Assembly (NCBI GenBank): GCA_900548855.1
Contig: URMF01000008.1
Span: 1 to 64,000 of the forward strand
Length of the DNA: 64,000 nucleotides
Direction: 5' to 3'
Source: an uncultured Eubacteriales bacterium
GTDB taxonomy: Bacteria; Bacillota; Clostridia; Lachnospirales; Lachnospiraceae
Shown here: piece after piece, positions 16,687 through 24,804 of the stretch
Layout of the letters: the number at the start of each line of letters is the position of its first letter
Numbering within the stretch: the stretch's first letter is position 1
Notes under the pieces: generated by a model
Databases searched by the model: none
Seen by the model: only the letters and a program-made list of their open reading frames with translations
What the model was told of the DNA's origin: nothing
Position numbers and translations under genes: made by a program

Positions 16687-19203
16687 ATGATACAGGAAAA
16701 GAGAAGAAACAGGTTAAAAAATTTAATAGGAATTTTTGTATTGTTGACGGGTGCCATTCTGTTGACAAGTTGTTTGTATGTAATAAAAATGCAGCCTTCA
16801 GGAGGAGATGTCTGGGGACATCTATATAAGTCTCAGGTAATGTATGAAAGTATTGGAGAGGGAAACTGGTACCCGCTTTTTGATTTGAAATGGTATAATG
16901 GAATTCAACTGTATCGCTATTGGGCACCATTTTCTTATTATCTGATGTCGGGACTTTTGTGGTTTACAAGCGGCAATTTGTTAGGAGCATATTATTTGCT
17001 GGCAGGAGTTGTTTTTTTCTTTGGTGGTCTGCCATGGGTAATTTGGGGAAATATAGAAAAAAGAAGAGTAATGGGAACACTTTTTGGTGTGCTTTGGTTC
17101 TTTATGCCGGAAACAATCCGAATTTATTTTTGTGCAGGAAACCTGCCGCAAATGGTAACTACGGTTATTGTACCGTATATCATATTATCCCTTTGGTTAT
17201 TTATCCGCAAAAAGCAGAACGGGGCCGCATTTGGATTATATGCAGGAATGCTGTTGATGTCTTTTACCCATTTAATGGTAACTGCAATCATGGGATTATC
17301 TGCATTTATTTATCTTGTTATAGACGAATTTCAAAACAAAGACTGGAAGCGCAAATTCCAGGCTTTGGTTATCATGGTTACAGGAATTATGACCGCAGGA
17401 ATCTGGGTGGTTCCGTCTCTTAAGGGAGGGATGGTAACTGCCGAGCAGGGAGGGGATAGTGTTATGTCCACCCTGATTTATCCATTATCCACTTCTTTAA
17501 ATCCTTTTAATCGGTTGTGGGGGGAGCGCGACACCTTTTACTTTGGACTGGGAATTGTCATTCTTTCTATTCTTGGCATAATGCTTGCAAAGGGACATAA
17601 AAAAGCTGGTTTTGTTTTTCTGTTGGTTATTCTTGTGTTTACGACACCGGCAACCTATAACATATTAAGCAAGCTGCCGTTTAGCCAATTATTCTGGATG
17701 ACGCGTTTTACGCCGATGGTATATGGGTTTTTCTTCTGCTCCATGTTGGAGTGGACAAGGCTTAAGAAAAAATACTGTGTGATTGCCATGGGAATTTTAT
17801 TGCTTGACTTAGGACCGTCTTTTATCCTATCACAGTATACGGTGATTACCCCGGATGCAACGATTTCCGATGTAGAACAGCTGCGGGAAATTACCAGCCA
17901 GCGGGCAGCAATTGTGGATATCAGCTCTTATGGCTCCTATCCTGCTTATGGAATCTGTGGCGATGATGGAGTAAATTATACCTATGGCTGGTCCTGGCAG
18001 GGTGCAGTTACCGGGGATAACATTGTATTATTAAATGAAGCGTTGGAGAAAGAAAACTATCTTTTTTTGTTTGACCGCTGTCTAGAGCTTGGAAATGATA
18101 CCGTACTGATTCGGAAAATCCATCTAGGCAGGAATGGTGCTTCTAAGGAAGAAATGGAGGCGGCAGCGGGACAGAGCGGTTATGTTCTGGTTAAGGAGAC
18201 GGAGGAAGCATATCTTTTTAAAAGAGAGACACCGGAACAGTTTGGTGTGATAAGTGAATACCAGGGGATTGTCATTGGAAAATATGCCAATGCGATGACA
18301 ACGACTTATCCATGCTTTGAGGCAGGAGGTTCTGAGCAGCTGGATGATTATAGATTTGAGGATTTAAAGGATTACCGGGTTATTTTTCTAAGTGGATTCA
18401 CTTATAAAGATAAAAATAAGGTGGAAACCTTGTTAATAAAACTGGCAGAAAATAATGTCAGGATAGTAATAGATACGACTCATTTACCCTCCGATAGCAA
18501 AACAAAACAGGAGACTTTTTTAAATGTGACAAATCAGCAGGTTCATTTTCAAAACCGGTATCCGGAGTTATATTATAATGGACAGATTTTACATGCAGAT
18601 AATTTTACAGAGGAAGACTCAAATTTTAGTACAGGATATATTGCAGGTGTTGACCATGTGCTTGGCAGTTTTTACATGGGCAGCAAAGAGTTAACCTTTC
18701 TGGGATATAATGAAGAAAATCCGGATATTTATTTTCTCGGCATTAATCTGATGTATCATGCTACTGAGACTGGCGACCAGACGGTATTAGGGATATTAAA
18801 TGAGGTGTTGGGAGTTTCCAATGAACAGCTTCCGGTAAGAGAACTTGTACCAATTAAAATAGAGCTGACAGAAAATGTACTTCGGATTCAGGTAGAGGAT
18901 AATAGTGAAAATAAGGAGAATGATACCGTTATAGAAGAAGGGACAACGGTAAGCCGGCATATTATAAACACGACGATTGCATATCAGGATATTTTTGAAT
19001 CTGCGCAGGAGATTAATGAGAAAAATAATCTGTTAGTAATACAGGATGCAGATACGGAAATCGTAATGCATTATCCATTATTTACAGCAGGATTAGCGGT
19101 ATCTCTGCTTGGATTATTAGGAGGAATGGTGATGTTTCTCATATTGCAAAAGGAGAACAGAAATTTTGCTATCTTTTGTAAAGTTTTTGGAAGAAATAGT
19201 TAA
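16687..19203 (+). CDS. PTPS-related large membrane protein (XrtG cassette)
   Basis: 838 residues. About ten membrane segments in the first ~390 residues, a large extracytoplasmic domain of about 400 residues and a final membrane helix near 790-815. The early loop GGDVWGHLYKSQ and the following RYWAPFSYYL match the family named 6-pyruvoyl-tetrahydropterin-synthase-related membrane protein, whose layout resembles GT-C glycosyltransferases (acidic loop after the first helix). Likely transfers or handles a lipid-linked sugar. RBS GGAAGAG lies directly after the structured RNA, so expression may be controlled by it. Last gene of the cassette. Confidence 0.78.
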   Translation: MIQEKRRNRLKNLIGIFVLLTGAILLTSCLYVIKMQPSGGDVWGHLYKSQVMYESIGEGNWYPLFDLKWYNGIQLYRYWAPFSYYLMSGLLWFTSGNLLGAYYLLAGVVFFFGGLPWVIWGNIEKRRVMGTLFGVLWFFMPETIRIYFCAGNLPQMVTTVIVPYIILSLWLFIRKKQNGAAFGLYAGMLLMSFTHLMVTAIMGLSAFIYLVIDEFQNKDWKRKFQALVIMVTGIMTAGIWVVPSLKGGMVTAEQGGDSVMSTLIYPLSTSLNPFNRLWGERDTFYFGLGIVILSILGIMLAKGHKKAGFVFLLVILVFTTPATYNILSKLPFSQLFWMTRFTPMVYGFFFCSMLEWTRLKKKYCVIAMGILLLDLGPSFILSQYTVITPDATISDVEQLREITSQRAAIVDISSYGSYPAYGICGDDGVNYTYGWSWQGAVTGDNIVLLNEALEKENYLFLFDRCLELGNDTVLIRKIHLGRNGASKEEMEAAAGQSGYVLVKETEEAYLFKRETPEQFGVISEYQGIVIGKYANAMTTTYPCFEAGGSEQLDDYRFEDLKDYRVIFLSGFTYKDKNKVETLLIKLAENNVRIVIDTTHLPSDSKTKQETFLNVTNQQVHFQNRYPELYYNGQILHADNFTEEDSNFSTGYIAGVDHVLGSFYMGSKELTFLGYNEENPDIYFLGINLMYHATETGDQTVLGILNEVLGVSNEQLPVRELVPIKIELTENVLRIQVEDNSENKENDTVIEEGTTVSRHIINTTIAYQDIFESAQEINEKNNLLVIQDADTEIVMHYPLFTAGLAVSLLGLLGGMVMFLILQKENRNFAIFCKVFGRNS

Positions 19204-19253
19204 TTTTTTTAAGAAGTGTCAACTTTTTTGATGATTATTGAGCATTTCTACTA

Positions 19254-19282
19254 TTGACATCAAACCGGGGTAATTATATACT
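19254..19282 (+). promoter_or_regulatory. Strong promoter of pckA
   Basis: TTGACA (19254-19259), 17-base spacer, TATACT (19277-19282): near-consensus sigma-A promoter about 100 bases before the start codon. Confidence 0.85.
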
Positions 19283-19294
19283 TAACGTGGTTAA
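19282..19294. promoter_or_regulatory. Palindromic operator TTAAC-GTG-GTTAA at the pckA start site
   Basis: The 5-base arms with a 3-base centre begin at the last base of the -10 box and cover the predicted transcription start, a position suited to repression of a very strong promoter. A further GTTAA half lies at 19311-19315. The regulator is unknown. Confidence 0.4.
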
Positions 19295-19381
19295 CTTTTA
19301 ATAATAGAAGGTTAATAGTAATAAAGTATTTCATCATTTTAAATAATATGAAAAATAAAAAACGCAGGAGGATATGAGAAC

Positions 19382-21070
19382 ATGTCAACAAAAGCAAATT
19401 ACAAACTTGACGAAATCGGTGCTGGCAAAGTAGGTTTTTCTAAAACCCGTTCTATCATCGAGGCAGCATTCTACGGAAATAACGTGGTAAAGGTTAACAC
19501 ATTAAGAGAAGCTTACGAATTAGCTAAGAATTCTCCGGGAACTATCGTGACAGATATGCCTGTGTACCGTGCAGAGGAAGTTGGATTAGACGAGGACGCT
19601 AAGGTATTATTATTCAATGATGGTGCTGTAACAGGACGTTACGCTGCTGCTCGCCGTATTAAGGGTGAGCCGGGTGTAGATGATGTTAAGTTAGATAAAG
19701 TAGTAATGGATGCTATTTATGAGACCCGTTGGAAAACAATGTACCATGCAGAGGTATTCATTGGTCTGGATCCGGAATTCATGGTAAAGGCTCATTTATT
19801 AATTCCAGAAGGGGAAGAGAATATCCTTTACAACTGGATGTTAAACTTCCAGTATATGTCTGATGAGTATATTAAAATGTACAAGGAATCTAAGCCGGTT
19901 GGAGATGGCAAGGAAGCAGATATTTACATCTTCTCTGACCCACAGTGGTTTCCACAGGAGAGACCGGATGTGGATTACAGCTGCTTAAGCGATCCATTAA
20001 CGCTTTGCTATTTTGATACAAATGAGAACTGTGCAGCAATCCTTGGTATGAGATACTTTGGTGAGCACAAGAAGGGTACTCTGACAATGGCATGGGCTTT
20101 AGCGAACCGTAATGGTTATGCTTCCTGCCATGGCGGACAGAAGGAATATTTATTGCCAGATGGTTCTAAGTATGTTGCATCTGTTTATGGTTTATCAGGC
20201 TCTGGTAAGTCTACTCTTACACATGCTAAGCATGGTGGCAAATATGAGATTAAGGTTCTTCATGATGATGCATTTATCATTAATACTGATACCTGTGCAT
20301 CTATCGCATTAGAGCCATCTTACTTTGATAAGACAGCTGACTACCCAACAGGCTGCCCGGATAATAAGTATTTATTGACAACTCAGAACTGTTCTGCAAC
20401 AAAGGATGAGGATGGTAAGATTCAGTTAGTAACAGAGGATATCCGTAATGGTAACGGCCGTGCAATCAAGTCTAAGTTATGGTCTCCAAACCGTGTAGAT
20501 AAGATTGATGCACCGGTTAATGCAATCTTCTGGATTATGAAGGACCCTACTATTCCACCAGTAGTTAAGTTAAAAGGTTCTGCATTAGCTTCTGTTATGG
20601 GTGCTACTTTGGCAACAAAGACATCTTCAGCAGAGCGTGTTGCTGCAGGAACAGATATGAATGCAATCCGTATTGTGCCATATGCTAATCCATTCAGAAC
20701 TTACCCATTGGTAAATGACTATGAGAAGTTCAAGAAGTTAGTTGAGGAGAAGAACGTAGACTGCTATATTATCAACACTGGTGATTTCATGGGCAAGAAG
20801 GTTAAGCCTGCTGATACATTAGGAATTCTTGAGGCAATCGTTGAAGGAAAGGCAAGCTTCACACAGTGGGGTCCGTTCGAGGATATCGAGATTATGAATT
20901 GGGAAGGCTTTGATGTTAACCTTGACGATGCAGATTACAAAGCACAGTTAAAGAGTGCTATGCAGACCCGTGTAAAGGCTGTAGAAGATTTCGGTACAAA
21001 CAAGGGTGGATATGACAAGCTTCCGGATGAGGCACTTGCAGCATTACAGAAGTTAGTAAATGCACTATAA
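19382..21070 (+). CDS. pckA: Phosphoenolpyruvate carboxykinase (ATP)
   Basis: 562 residues. Interconverts oxaloacetate plus ATP with PEP, CO2 and ADP. Kinase P-loop GLSGSGKSTLTH (about residue 272) followed by the metal-binding HDDAFIINTDT motif (about 294) and the RNGNGRAIKS region are diagnostic of the ATP type. In fermentative gut Clostridia it often works in the CO2-fixing, ATP-forming direction toward succinate or oxaloacetate. AGGAGG precedes the ATG. The codon choice (many C-ending codons, few rare ones) differs from neighbours and indicates high expression, in line with the strong promoter. Single-gene unit with its own terminator. Confidence 0.96.
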   Translation: MSTKANYKLDEIGAGKVGFSKTRSIIEAAFYGNNVVKVNTLREAYELAKNSPGTIVTDMPVYRAEEVGLDEDAKVLLFNDGAVTGRYAAARRIKGEPGVDDVKLDKVVMDAIYETRWKTMYHAEVFIGLDPEFMVKAHLLIPEGEENILYNWMLNFQYMSDEYIKMYKESKPVGDGKEADIYIFSDPQWFPQERPDVDYSCLSDPLTLCYFDTNENCAAILGMRYFGEHKKGTLTMAWALANRNGYASCHGGQKEYLLPDGSKYVASVYGLSGSGKSTLTHAKHGGKYEIKVLHDDAFIINTDTCASIALEPSYFDKTADYPTGCPDNKYLLTTQNCSATKDEDGKIQLVTEDIRNGNGRAIKSKLWSPNRVDKIDAPVNAIFWIMKDPTIPPVVKLKGSALASVMGATLATKTSSAERVAAGTDMNAIRIVPYANPFRTYPLVNDYEKFKKLVEEKNVDCYIINTGDFMGKKVKPADTLGILEAIVEGKASFTQWGPFEDIEIMNWEGFDVNLDDADYKAQLKSAMQTRVKAVEDFGTNKGGYDKLPDEALAALQKLVNAL

Positions 21071-21133
21071 TTTGAATACTTGAATATAGGGCATGCACCT
21101 AGTTGATATAATTTAATTATAAAAGATATATTA

Positions 21134-21166
21134 AAAAGAACCGTTGCAATAGCAGCGGTTCTTTTG
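21134..21166 (+). terminator. Terminator of pckA
   Basis: Hairpin AAAGAACCGTTGC / GCAGCGGTTCTTTT with a short AATA loop and a T run. Confidence 0.9.
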
Positions 21167-21176
21167 TTATAATTAA

Positions 21177-21308
21177 TTATGCTCTGATAATCGGATAAAA
21201 GGTACATTTAAGTTGGGAGAAACATGGGCAATTCCAGACAATGCAGAGAAACCAGAGGATAATAGAAAGGTAAGAAAACAAAATGAAAACAAATCTAAAC
21301 GCCATTGA
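21177..21308 (+). pseudogene. C-terminal remnant of an excisionase-like helix-turn-helix gene
   Basis: One frame, opened by a stop codon at 21174-21176 and closed by TGA at 21306-21308, encodes NRIKGTFKLGETWAIP followed by DNAEKPEDNRK. This is the C-terminal half of the small (~70 residue) MerR/excisionase-like HTH proteins common in Lachnospiraceae, whose wing ends in WAIP-x-AEKP. The recognition helix and the start codon are missing, and no ATG, GTG or TTG with a ribosome-binding site precedes it. It lies immediately after the pckA terminator and overlaps the start of the first methyltransferase gene by 26 bases. It probably marks a deletion or insertion boundary of the defence island. Confidence 0.65.
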
Positions 21309-22344
21309 TTTATTTTGTGGATGCGGTGGTTTATCTTATGGATTTGAAAAGGCAGGCTACAACATTTTACTGGGAATAGATAATGATGCTAAAGCATTAG
21401 AAACATTTGAATTAAATCATAAAGGGTCAAAATCAATTTGCGGAGATATAACGGCAATAACATATGAAAATGATATAAAACCATTGATTGGAAATAAAAC
21501 AATAGATGTCATTATTGGTGGACCTCCTTGTCAGGGAATGTCGCTTTCAGGTCCAAGAAAATTTAACGATCCAAGAAATAAACTTTATTTGACATATATA
21601 CGTTTAGTGGAAGAAATCAAGCCGAAAGCGTTTGTAATTGAAAATGTTCCGGGACTTGTAGGCTTGTTTGGCGGACAGATAAAAGATAGTATTATTCAGA
21701 AATTTACTGATTTGGGATATGAAATCCAATATAAAATATTATGTGCGGCGGATTATGGGGTACCACAAAATAGGAAGCGTGTAGTGTTTGTGGGAATGAA
21801 AAAGGGACATTATGAATATCCCAAAGTTAATCCCAGAACTGTAAGTTGTAGTATGGCATTGTCTGATCTTCCAATATTGGAGAATGAATTAGGCAGTGAG
21901 AATGCACCATATCTAACAGATGCACAGAATGATTATCAAAAATTAATGAGAAAAAATTCAAGTGTGGTTAGAAATCATGTCGCTGCAAATCATTCTGATA
22001 AAGTAAAAAAAATAATATCTTTGGTTCCGGATGGTGGAAATTACAAGGATTTACCCGAGGAATATAGAAATAGTAGAAATTTCCATGTTGCTTGGACAAG
22101 ATTTGCAAGTGATAAACCTGCACCTACGATTGATACAGGGCATAGACATCATTTTCACTATAAATATAATCGTGTACCGACAGTTAGGGAGTGTGCAAGA
22201 TTGCAATCGTTTCCGGATGATTTTGTTTTTTTAGGAAACAAAACGCAGCAGTTTAGACAAGTGGGAAATGCAGTTCCGCCGCTTATGGCACAGTGTATTG
22301 CAGAGCAATTAACAAAAGCGTTAGGAGATGAAAATAATGGCTGA
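21283..22344 (+). CDS. DNA (cytosine-5)-methyltransferase, M1
   Basis: 353 residues. All key m5C methyltransferase motifs are in order: I (DLFCGCGGLSYGFEKAGY), IV with the catalytic cysteine (GGPPCQGMSLSG, near residue 83), VI (ENVPG), VIII (QNRKRVVF) and X (GNAVPP near the C terminus). Protects host DNA of a type II restriction system. The target recognition region lies between VIII and IX and cannot be read for specificity. The last 8 bases overlap the nuclease-like gene. Confidence 0.93.
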   Translation: MKTNLNAIDLFCGCGGLSYGFEKAGYNILLGIDNDAKALETFELNHKGSKSICGDITAITYENDIKPLIGNKTIDVIIGGPPCQGMSLSGPRKFNDPRNKLYLTYIRLVEEIKPKAFVIENVPGLVGLFGGQIKDSIIQKFTDLGYEIQYKILCAADYGVPQNRKRVVFVGMKKGHYEYPKVNPRTVSCSMALSDLPILENELGSENAPYLTDAQNDYQKLMRKNSSVVRNHVAANHSDKVKKIISLVPDGGNYKDLPEEYRNSRNFHVAWTRFASDKPAPTIDTGHRHHFHYKYNRVPTVRECARLQSFPDDFVFLGNKTQQFRQVGNAVPPLMAQCIAEQLTKALGDENNG

Positions 22345-23800
22345 ATATTATATACCAGAAGAGTATTATTTTAGGTTACATCATGTCAGACCTCGTTTTA
22401 AAGGGGATATAGAAAATGTTTTAATATATGTTGCAGAGGAAATTTCAAGGGTAGGTGAGAAAGTAACAGATGATTTTGTTGCTGATTTGAATGCTGCCTT
22501 GTTCCGTTATCCGGGGAATGCACATAGGGAATTAAAAACAATCAACAATTGGAGAACAGAGATTTCAGCCTTATTTGGATTTATACAACATACTGAGACA
22601 ACAGATAAACCGGGTAGACGTGCAATAGAATTAGCTAATAATCAAGACTTGGTTGAGTGCTTTAAAGTGTTTCTATACAATTTTCAATACCCGGGCGCAC
22701 ATATAAAACCTAAGGCGGTATTGGATCAGATAGAGCAAGGTATAAAATTTAAACCGGCACAATATATTTTGCAATTATTAAGATATGCTAATAGAGAAGG
22801 TGGAAATTCTATTGGGATAACTAAACCAGAAGCGTGTCATTGTATATTTAATGATTTGCGTGTAACTAGAGATCACGAAGGTGTTGGGAATACCTGGAAG
22901 AGGATTTCAGATAATCGAAAGAACAGAATGACTTATGATCAAACGGGTGATGTTGTACGTTACGCAGGTGATATTTTGGATTACATGGAGATTGCCAATC
23001 TCTTGAAAACTTATGATAGCAGAACATACTATCTTAATACGTTGGAAGAAGAATCGATTATAAAATTTTGTGAATCCAATGAGTGGTTTGATGGATATGA
23101 CAACATGATACAAAATCATCACGGAAGTTTGGAGACTGTGAAAGCTTGTAGTGACGGTTGGTTTGCATATGTCAATAGGGATATGGAGAATACGGATTTT
23201 TCAACAGATATTTTGGCATATATTGCAAATGATGAGGAAGAATTAAATCAGCTAAAAGAAAATGCAAGGAATGCCAAAGATGCTGGATTAGCAGATTTTA
23301 TTGAAAGAGATGATGTGATTGAAAAGCGTATTGCTATATATTATGATATGCTTACAACAAAAGATATAGGAGACATAGGTGAAAGTCTGGTTCATGGGCA
23401 TGAGTGTATGAGGATAAAATTAGGCGGTCGTGAGGATTTGATTCATTTGATTAAGCGAATACCTACTCAATTTGCTGTTGGATATGATATTAGTTCGGTA
23501 GAGTTGGATGAGCGAAAGAGATATATTGAAGTTAAGACGACTATTAGTTCAAAACCATTACATTTTAATAGAATTCATTTGACAAAAAATGAGTGGAACA
23601 CAGCTAGTAGTACTCATGATAGGTATTATGTATATCGCTTGCTGCTTAGTAAAACTGAGCGAAAATTATTTTTGTTACAGGATCCGGTAGGACTTTATAA
23701 ACAAGATAAAATTGATATGATACCTGCGGATGGAGCGGATATAACATTTGACCCCAAGCAAGTGGGACAATTTGAGGAGTTGTTAACATGGAAAAATTAA
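22337..23800 (+). CDS. DUF3883 nuclease-like restriction protein
   Basis: 487 residues from ATG 22337 (TAGGAG eight bases upstream; an ATG at 22328 overlaps that site). The C-terminal third (about 345-487) is DUF3883, a PD-(D/E)XK-related fold: the acidic GYDISSVE region and RYIEVKTT (E near residue 397, K two further) supply the D...EVK nuclease core. The N-terminal two thirds are helical; the stretch YNFQYPGAHIKPKAVL recalls AlwI-type restriction enzymes, a weak similarity. Placed between two methyltransferases with 8- and 13-base overlaps, so it is almost surely the restriction subunit. Recognition site unknown. Confidence 0.75.
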   Translation: MAEYYIPEEYYFRLHHVRPRFKGDIENVLIYVAEEISRVGEKVTDDFVADLNAALFRYPGNAHRELKTINNWRTEISALFGFIQHTETTDKPGRRAIELANNQDLVECFKVFLYNFQYPGAHIKPKAVLDQIEQGIKFKPAQYILQLLRYANREGGNSIGITKPEACHCIFNDLRVTRDHEGVGNTWKRISDNRKNRMTYDQTGDVVRYAGDILDYMEIANLLKTYDSRTYYLNTLEEESIIKFCESNEWFDGYDNMIQNHHGSLETVKACSDGWFAYVNRDMENTDFSTDILAYIANDEEELNQLKENARNAKDAGLADFIERDDVIEKRIAIYYDMLTTKDIGDIGESLVHGHECMRIKLGGREDLIHLIKRIPTQFAVGYDISSVELDERKRYIEVKTTISSKPLHFNRIHLTKNEWNTASSTHDRYYVYRLLLSKTERKLFLLQDPVGLYKQDKIDMIPADGADITFDPKQVGQFEELLTWKN

Positions 23801-24753
23801 AAGTAGCATCATTGTTTTGTGGATGTGGCGGAACCGATGTTGGATTGTTAGGTGATTTTGATTTCTTGGGTAAACATTATGCTTCTAATGGCATGGAGAT
23901 AGTTTACGCCAATGATATTGATGATAATGCTTGTAATATTTTTAAAGAAAATTTTGGAATTACACCTGATAACCGTGATATTAGAGAGATAAAGTCAGAA
24001 GAGATACCAGAGTTTGATATTTTGACAGGTGGTTTTCCATGTCAGTCTTTTTCTATTATTGCACAGAATCCCAAACGTCTCGGTGTGAAGGATGAAAGAG
24101 GAAAGCTGTTTTTTGAGATGTGCAGGATTTTAAGAGAAAGACAACCTAAATGTTTTATCGCAGAGAATGTAAAGGGCATTCTTACGGCAAATGAAAAAAG
24201 TGCATTTCCTTTAATCTTGAAAGAATTTGAAGAAAGTGGGTATGATGTTCAGTACCGCATTTTGAATTCAGCAAACTATGGAGTGCCACAAAAGAGGGAA
24301 CGTGTGATTATTGTTGGATTTAGAAAAGATTTAAATATAGATTTTTCATTTCCGGATGTGGAGATAGAAGATGAAAATAATTTTGCACCACTTAAAAAAG
24401 TCATAGAGAAAAAAGTGGATGAAAAATATTTTTTTAGTGAACGTGCTGTAGCTGGAATGATGAAAAAAAGAGAGAGTATGAACAAAGGAAGGGCACAGGA
24501 TATTAATAAGCCTTGTAATACGGTGGGGGCGCATTTGGCAAAAGTGTCTTTGAACAGTACAGATCCGGTGCTTATGGAAGGAAAGAGATATCGGAGATTT
24601 ACACCTAGAGAAGTGGCGAGAATACAGTCTTTCCCAGATGATTTTGAACTTGTTGGAAGTGAGGCTGCCCAGTATAGAGCCTTGGGAAATGCCATTCCCC
24701 CGGTGATGTTTTGGTATGTGGCAAAGGCGGTAAAGGATAAATTGCAAGTTTAG
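23788..24753 (+). CDS. DNA (cytosine-5)-methyltransferase, M2
   Basis: 321 residues. Motif I SLFCGCGGTDVG, motif IV GGFPCQSFS with the catalytic cysteine, ENVKG, NYGVPQKRERV and the C-terminal ALGNAIPP are all intact. Clearly diverged from M1 in the target recognition region. Two m5C methyltransferases for one nuclease usually mean an asymmetric site with each enzyme modifying one strand; that is inference here. Overlaps the nuclease gene by 13 bases; 51 bases separate it from the Gabija genes. Confidence 0.92.
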   Translation: MEKLKVASLFCGCGGTDVGLLGDFDFLGKHYASNGMEIVYANDIDDNACNIFKENFGITPDNRDIREIKSEEIPEFDILTGGFPCQSFSIIAQNPKRLGVKDERGKLFFEMCRILRERQPKCFIAENVKGILTANEKSAFPLILKEFEESGYDVQYRILNSANYGVPQKRERVIIVGFRKDLNIDFSFPDVEIEDENNFAPLKKVIEKKVDEKYFFSERAVAGMMKKRESMNKGRAQDINKPCNTVGAHLAKVSLNSTDPVLMEGKRYRRFTPREVARIQSFPDDFELVGSEAAQYRALGNAIPPVMFWYVAKAVKDKLQV

Positions 24754-24804
24754 TAACATATGTGAGAAATATAGTATTGGATTGATGTTAAATGGAGGAG
24801 AGTT

